This document shows, one piece after another, positions 5,994-8,389 of a DNA stretch of 8,389 bases. This stretch comes from an uncultured Phaeodactylibacter sp. (lineage in GTDB: Bacteria > Bacteroidota > Bacteroidia > Chitinophagales > Saprospiraceae). A program made the translations under genes and the position numbers. The stretch spans positions 1 through 8,389 of the forward strand of contig CAJXXJ010000134.1 of assembly GCA_913062745.1 (NCBI GenBank), read 5' to 3'. The notes below the pieces were generated by a model. It was not told the origin of the DNA, made no database searches, and saw nothing but the letters and a program-made list of their open reading frames with translations. Every line of letters begins with the position of its first letter. Position 1 is the stretch's first letter.

Positions 5994-8389
5994 TTACCGT
6001 ATCAATGTAACATCCCCTTTGATCAGCTCGGTGCGCCCATCCACGTAGCGGACTTCAGCGTAGAAGACGAATACCGCGGGATTGAGTTCCTCACCGCGGA
6101 AGGTGCCGTCCCAGCCCAGAGACTCCACACCGGGCGGGATGGGGTTAGGCGTTTCAAACACCTGGTTGCCCCAGCGGTCAAAAATGCGGAGCAGGCTGAT
6201 TTCCGTGACTTCTTCCCCGGCAAAGAGGGTAAAGTTGTCGTTGCGGCCGTCCCCATTGGGGCTGAAGACAGTAGGAGCGTATATTCGGCTCTGCCGCTCC
6301 ACGAAAATGGTGATGCGGTCCGTCAGTGTACAGCCACTGCTGTCCACGGTGGTCAGCTGATAGGTGGTGGTCTCCAACGGGCTGATCAGTGGTGAGAGGG
6401 CCTGCAGGCTATCCGGTGCCCAGAAGAAATCTTCGGGGATGAAATTGGATAGTTGCGGAGCGAGCAGCAGGCTGTCGCCCAATACAATCGTTTGATCCGG
6501 CCCCAGCTCCAGGGTGCTGAGTTCTGCCTCTGGTATGCTCAGCGTCAGCTCAGTTTGACAATCGTTGAGATCCTGGATCAATAAGGGATATTCGCCCGGT
6601 GCCAGCCCCTCGATACGGAAGGGGAAGGCCGGGATGCTCACAAAAAACTCGCCGTCCAGGGAGTATTCATAGGGTGGGCTGCCGCCTACCGGGCTTTCGA
6701 GCAGTATAGCGCCGTTATCGTCGCCAAAGCAGGGTGGGCTCAACGCATTCGCCTTAAGGCTAAGAGGTTGCGGCTCAGTCAGCATGGCCGTATCTACAGC
6801 GGTGCAGCCGGTGGCGTCGGTGACGGTTAGCTGGTAACTGCCGCCGGGAAGCCCGGTGATTGCTGCTTCCTGATCGCCGGAGCTCCAGGCAAACTGATAA
6901 GGAGGCGTGCCGCCGTTGGCAGTAGCAGACAGCGCTCCGTCTGAGTTGCCGGCACAGCTTACGCCGAAACCATCGTAATCCGACACCACACCGGCCAGGG
7001 CTTCTACCTCACTGACGGTGACGGTCAGGCCGGGCCCAATGTCCGGATCACAGAAGTTGATGACAGTGGTCAGGCCGGTGATAAAATAGGTCGTGGTCTC
7101 CTCCGGGCTCACGTTAAAGGTAAACCCATCCTGTACGCCGCTGAAGGTTTCCAAAGGCCCGTTGTCGTCATTCAGCGTGAAGTCGAAGTTGCTGCCTCCG
7201 CTCAGGCGGAAGGTGAGGGTAATTTCCTGCCCCGGGCAAACGGATTCGGGCCCTTCAATGCTGGCGCTGGGCCGCTCGTTAAAAGTTAGGTCGATATTAA
7301 TGATGGAATCGCAACCGCTTGCTGCACCGTTTTCAATGATTTCGGTACCGCTGGGGTTGTCGATGTTGTAGAGGGTGCCATTGATATTCAGCTCATCGCC
7401 TTCGCACAGGCTCAGGCTGAGTTCCTCGGTGATCGCTTCGCTGAATTGTAAATCGACGGTAATGATGGAGTCGCATCCGGAGCTGGCGCCGTTCGGGATA
7501 ATTTCGGTGCCGCTCGGGTTATTCTCATCGTAGACGGTGCCGTTGACGGTGAGGCTTTGCCCGGAGCACAGCTGCTGGCTGATGAAATTAGTATCCTGCG
7601 GGAAATAATTCAGCGCTACTACGATGATGGAGTCACAACCGCTGGCTGCGGCTCCGATCAGCGTATCCTGTCCGCTCCGGTTGTTTTCGTTGTAAACTAC
7701 GCCATTAACCGTGAGGCTTTCGCCGGGGCAGAGCGTGGGCGAAAGGGTATCCCGTACGGTCGGGAAGAAAGGAATCGTGTCGGTAGTGCCGAGAGAATCC
7801 CGGCAGTTGGCATCGCTGAGCCAGCCAAAGTCGACGTACAGGCTATCGAACCCGGCCATCAGCGTATCCGACGGGCACAGCTGCAGCGTCGTATCGGCTA
7901 CAGCCGAAAGGAAGGTGAGGGCAACGGTATCCGTATCGGAGCGCAGCGCGTACTCTAATTCATAGGGCGCGCTGCCGGTAAAGAGCAGGCCGTAGGTCAG
8001 GCAGCCGTTTTCGCAAATGGTGTCTGCGGGGATAGTGATTTCTACGGCAGGGTTGGGGTTGGTGCTGCTGAGGAGCACGGAGTCCTGTGCCTGGCAGCCA
8101 GCGTCATCGCTTACGGTTACAAAGTACGTCCCTGCCGCGAGGTTGATGCGCAGGGGGTTAGCGGAGCCATCTTCCCAGAGAATGGTGTAGGGCGGAGCAC
8201 CACCGCTTACGGTTAAATCGACGGTGCCGCTAGTGTCAGCCGGGCAATCTACTGCCTGTACCGTAAAGTCGAGAATCAGGTTGCAGTCTGGTGCCGAGAT
8301 GGTAAAGCTGCAGCTGGCCGTACAGCCGTTAGCGTCGGTAACGGTAATGTTGTAGACGCCCTGCGGCAGCCCCGTGATGAGGTTGCTGG
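5994..8389 (-). CDS. Giant surface protein with SprB-like repeats and T9SS type B (gliding-associated) sorting domain, 5'-truncated by window edge
   Basis: The frame is open to the right edge, giving 797 visible residues (residue 1 at base 8387) before the TAA at 5996-5994. A GTG at 8078 is in frame but lies just after a VTVSDDAGC repeat end and is not the start. Modules: the end of one SprB-like repeat (1-33, GVYNITVTDANGC), a full SprB-like repeat 40-107 (GGAPPYTILWEDG ... GTYFVTVSDDAGC), an Ig-like region 108-207, three tandem 54-residue repeats 208-369, an Ig-like region 372-458, SprB-like repeats 465-538 and 541-620 (GGTPPYQFAW, GGSPPYEYSL), a PKD-like module 625-697 (LETTTYQLTTVDSSGC) that lacks the CxxC of its neighbours' versions, and the type B sorting domain 701-797 (FSPNGDGRND, IFDRWGNQVFE, GWDGTFRG, ending KGDVTLIR). 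Proteins with this tail are exported by T9SS to the cell surface. Many are adhesins, some used in gliding. The function here is inference, and no enzyme motif is seen. Confidence 0.92.
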   Translation of the reverse strand, partial: SNLITGLPQGVYNITVTDANGCTASCSFTISAPDCNLILDFTVQAVDCPADTSGTVDLTVSGGAPPYTILWEDGSANPLRINLAAGTYFVTVSDDAGCQAQDSVLLSSTNPNPAVEITIPADTICENGCLTYGLLFTGSAPYELEYALRSDTDTVALTFLSAVADTTLQLCPSDTLMAGFDSLYVDFGWLSDANCRDSLGTTDTIPFFPTVRDTLSPTLCPGESLTVNGVVYNENNRSGQDTLIGAAASGCDSIIVVALNYFPQDTNFISQQLCSGQSLTVNGTVYDENNPSGTEIIPNGASSGCDSIITVDLQFSEAITEELSLSLCEGDELNINGTLYNIDNPSGTEIIENGAASGCDSIINIDLTFNERPSASIEGPESVCPGQEITLTFRLSGGSNFDFTLNDDNGPLETFSGVQDGFTFNVSPEETTTYFITGLTTVINFCDPDIGPGLTVTVSEVEALAGVVSDYDGFGVSCAGNSDGALSATANGGTPPYQFAWSSGDQEAAITGLPGGSYQLTVTDATGCTAVDTAMLTEPQPLSLKANALSPPCFGDDNGAILLESPVGGSPPYEYSLDGEFFVSIPAFPFRIEGLAPGEYPLLIQDLNDCQTELTLSIPEAELSTLELGPDQTIVLGDSLLLAPQLSNFIPEDFFWAPDSLQALSPLISPLETTTYQLTTVDSSGCTLTDRITIFVERQSRIYAPTVFSPNGDGRNDNFTLFAGEEVTEISLLRIFDRWGNQVFETPNPIPPGVESLGWDGTFRGEELNPAVFVFYAEVRYVDGRTELIKGDVTLIR
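7281..7766 (-). repeat. Three tandem 162-bp (54-residue) coding repeats
   Basis: Reading 5'->3' on the reverse strand, the units are 7766-7605, 7604-7443 and 7442-7281. Each encodes LCxGxxLxxNGxxY, then xNNP/RSG, then GAxSGCDSII and a hydrophobic beta strand. Both conserved Cys recur exactly every 54 residues, with no insertion between units. The second and third units share NPSGTEII and stay close in DNA sequence; the first is more diverged (NNRSGQDTLI). Such Cys-paired repeats are common in Bacteroidota surface proteins, and the likely role is as a spacer stalk. Confidence 0.85.

Noticed and set aside
7557..7958. 133-codon forward frame opposite the type B protein
   Set aside because: Antisense shadow across the repeat region; the reverse-strand frame carries the recognisable repeats and sorting domain.

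Overview
The window looks like chromosomal DNA of a Bacteroidota bacterium, most likely from the Saprospiria (Lewinella/Phaeodactylibacter-like). This is inferred from the protein families: two type A and one type B type IX secretion (T9SS) C-terminal sorting domains, SprB-type repeats (G-x-PPY ... W ... G ... GxYxxxVTDxxGC), and PKD/Ig-like modules carrying the 'LSCxDC' signature. Shine-Dalgarno sites are weak or absent, as is usual in that phylum. Coding DNA is GC-rich and the spacers are richer in A/T. No RNA gene, insertion sequence, CRISPR array or integrase was seen.

Layout. (1) 3-1952 (+) is the 3' part of a large secreted modular protein that enters from the left edge and ends in a T9SS type A sorting domain; a strong terminator follows. 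(2) 1953-2385 is a gene-free stretch with two small inverted repeats and a possible Bacteroidota-type promoter at its very end. (3) 2386-4950 (+) is a complete 854-residue secreted protein with a signal peptide, a pre-peptidase-like beta-sandwich, Cys-rich middle modules and a type A sorting domain. Its C-terminal half is paralogous to that of the first gene. A terminator follows. (4) 5131-5949 (+) is a cytosolic alpha/beta hydrolase. (5) A long hairpin at 5952-5986 serves as a convergent terminator. (6) 5994-8389 (-) is the C-terminal ~797 residues of another giant surface protein, with SprB-like repeats, three tandem 54-residue repeats and a type B (gliding-associated) sorting domain; its 5' end lies beyond the right edge.

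Three of the four genes appear to be cargo of the same export route (Sec, then the T9SS outer-membrane translocon) and are probably adhesin-like or matrix-like surface proteins. No enzymatic domain is visible in any of them. The hydrolase has no evident link to them and is probably a bystander. I did not find a convincing new system. The most notable points are module shuffling between the two tandem type A proteins, a shared four-cysteine module that I cannot name, and the regular 54-residue repeat array in the reverse-strand gene.
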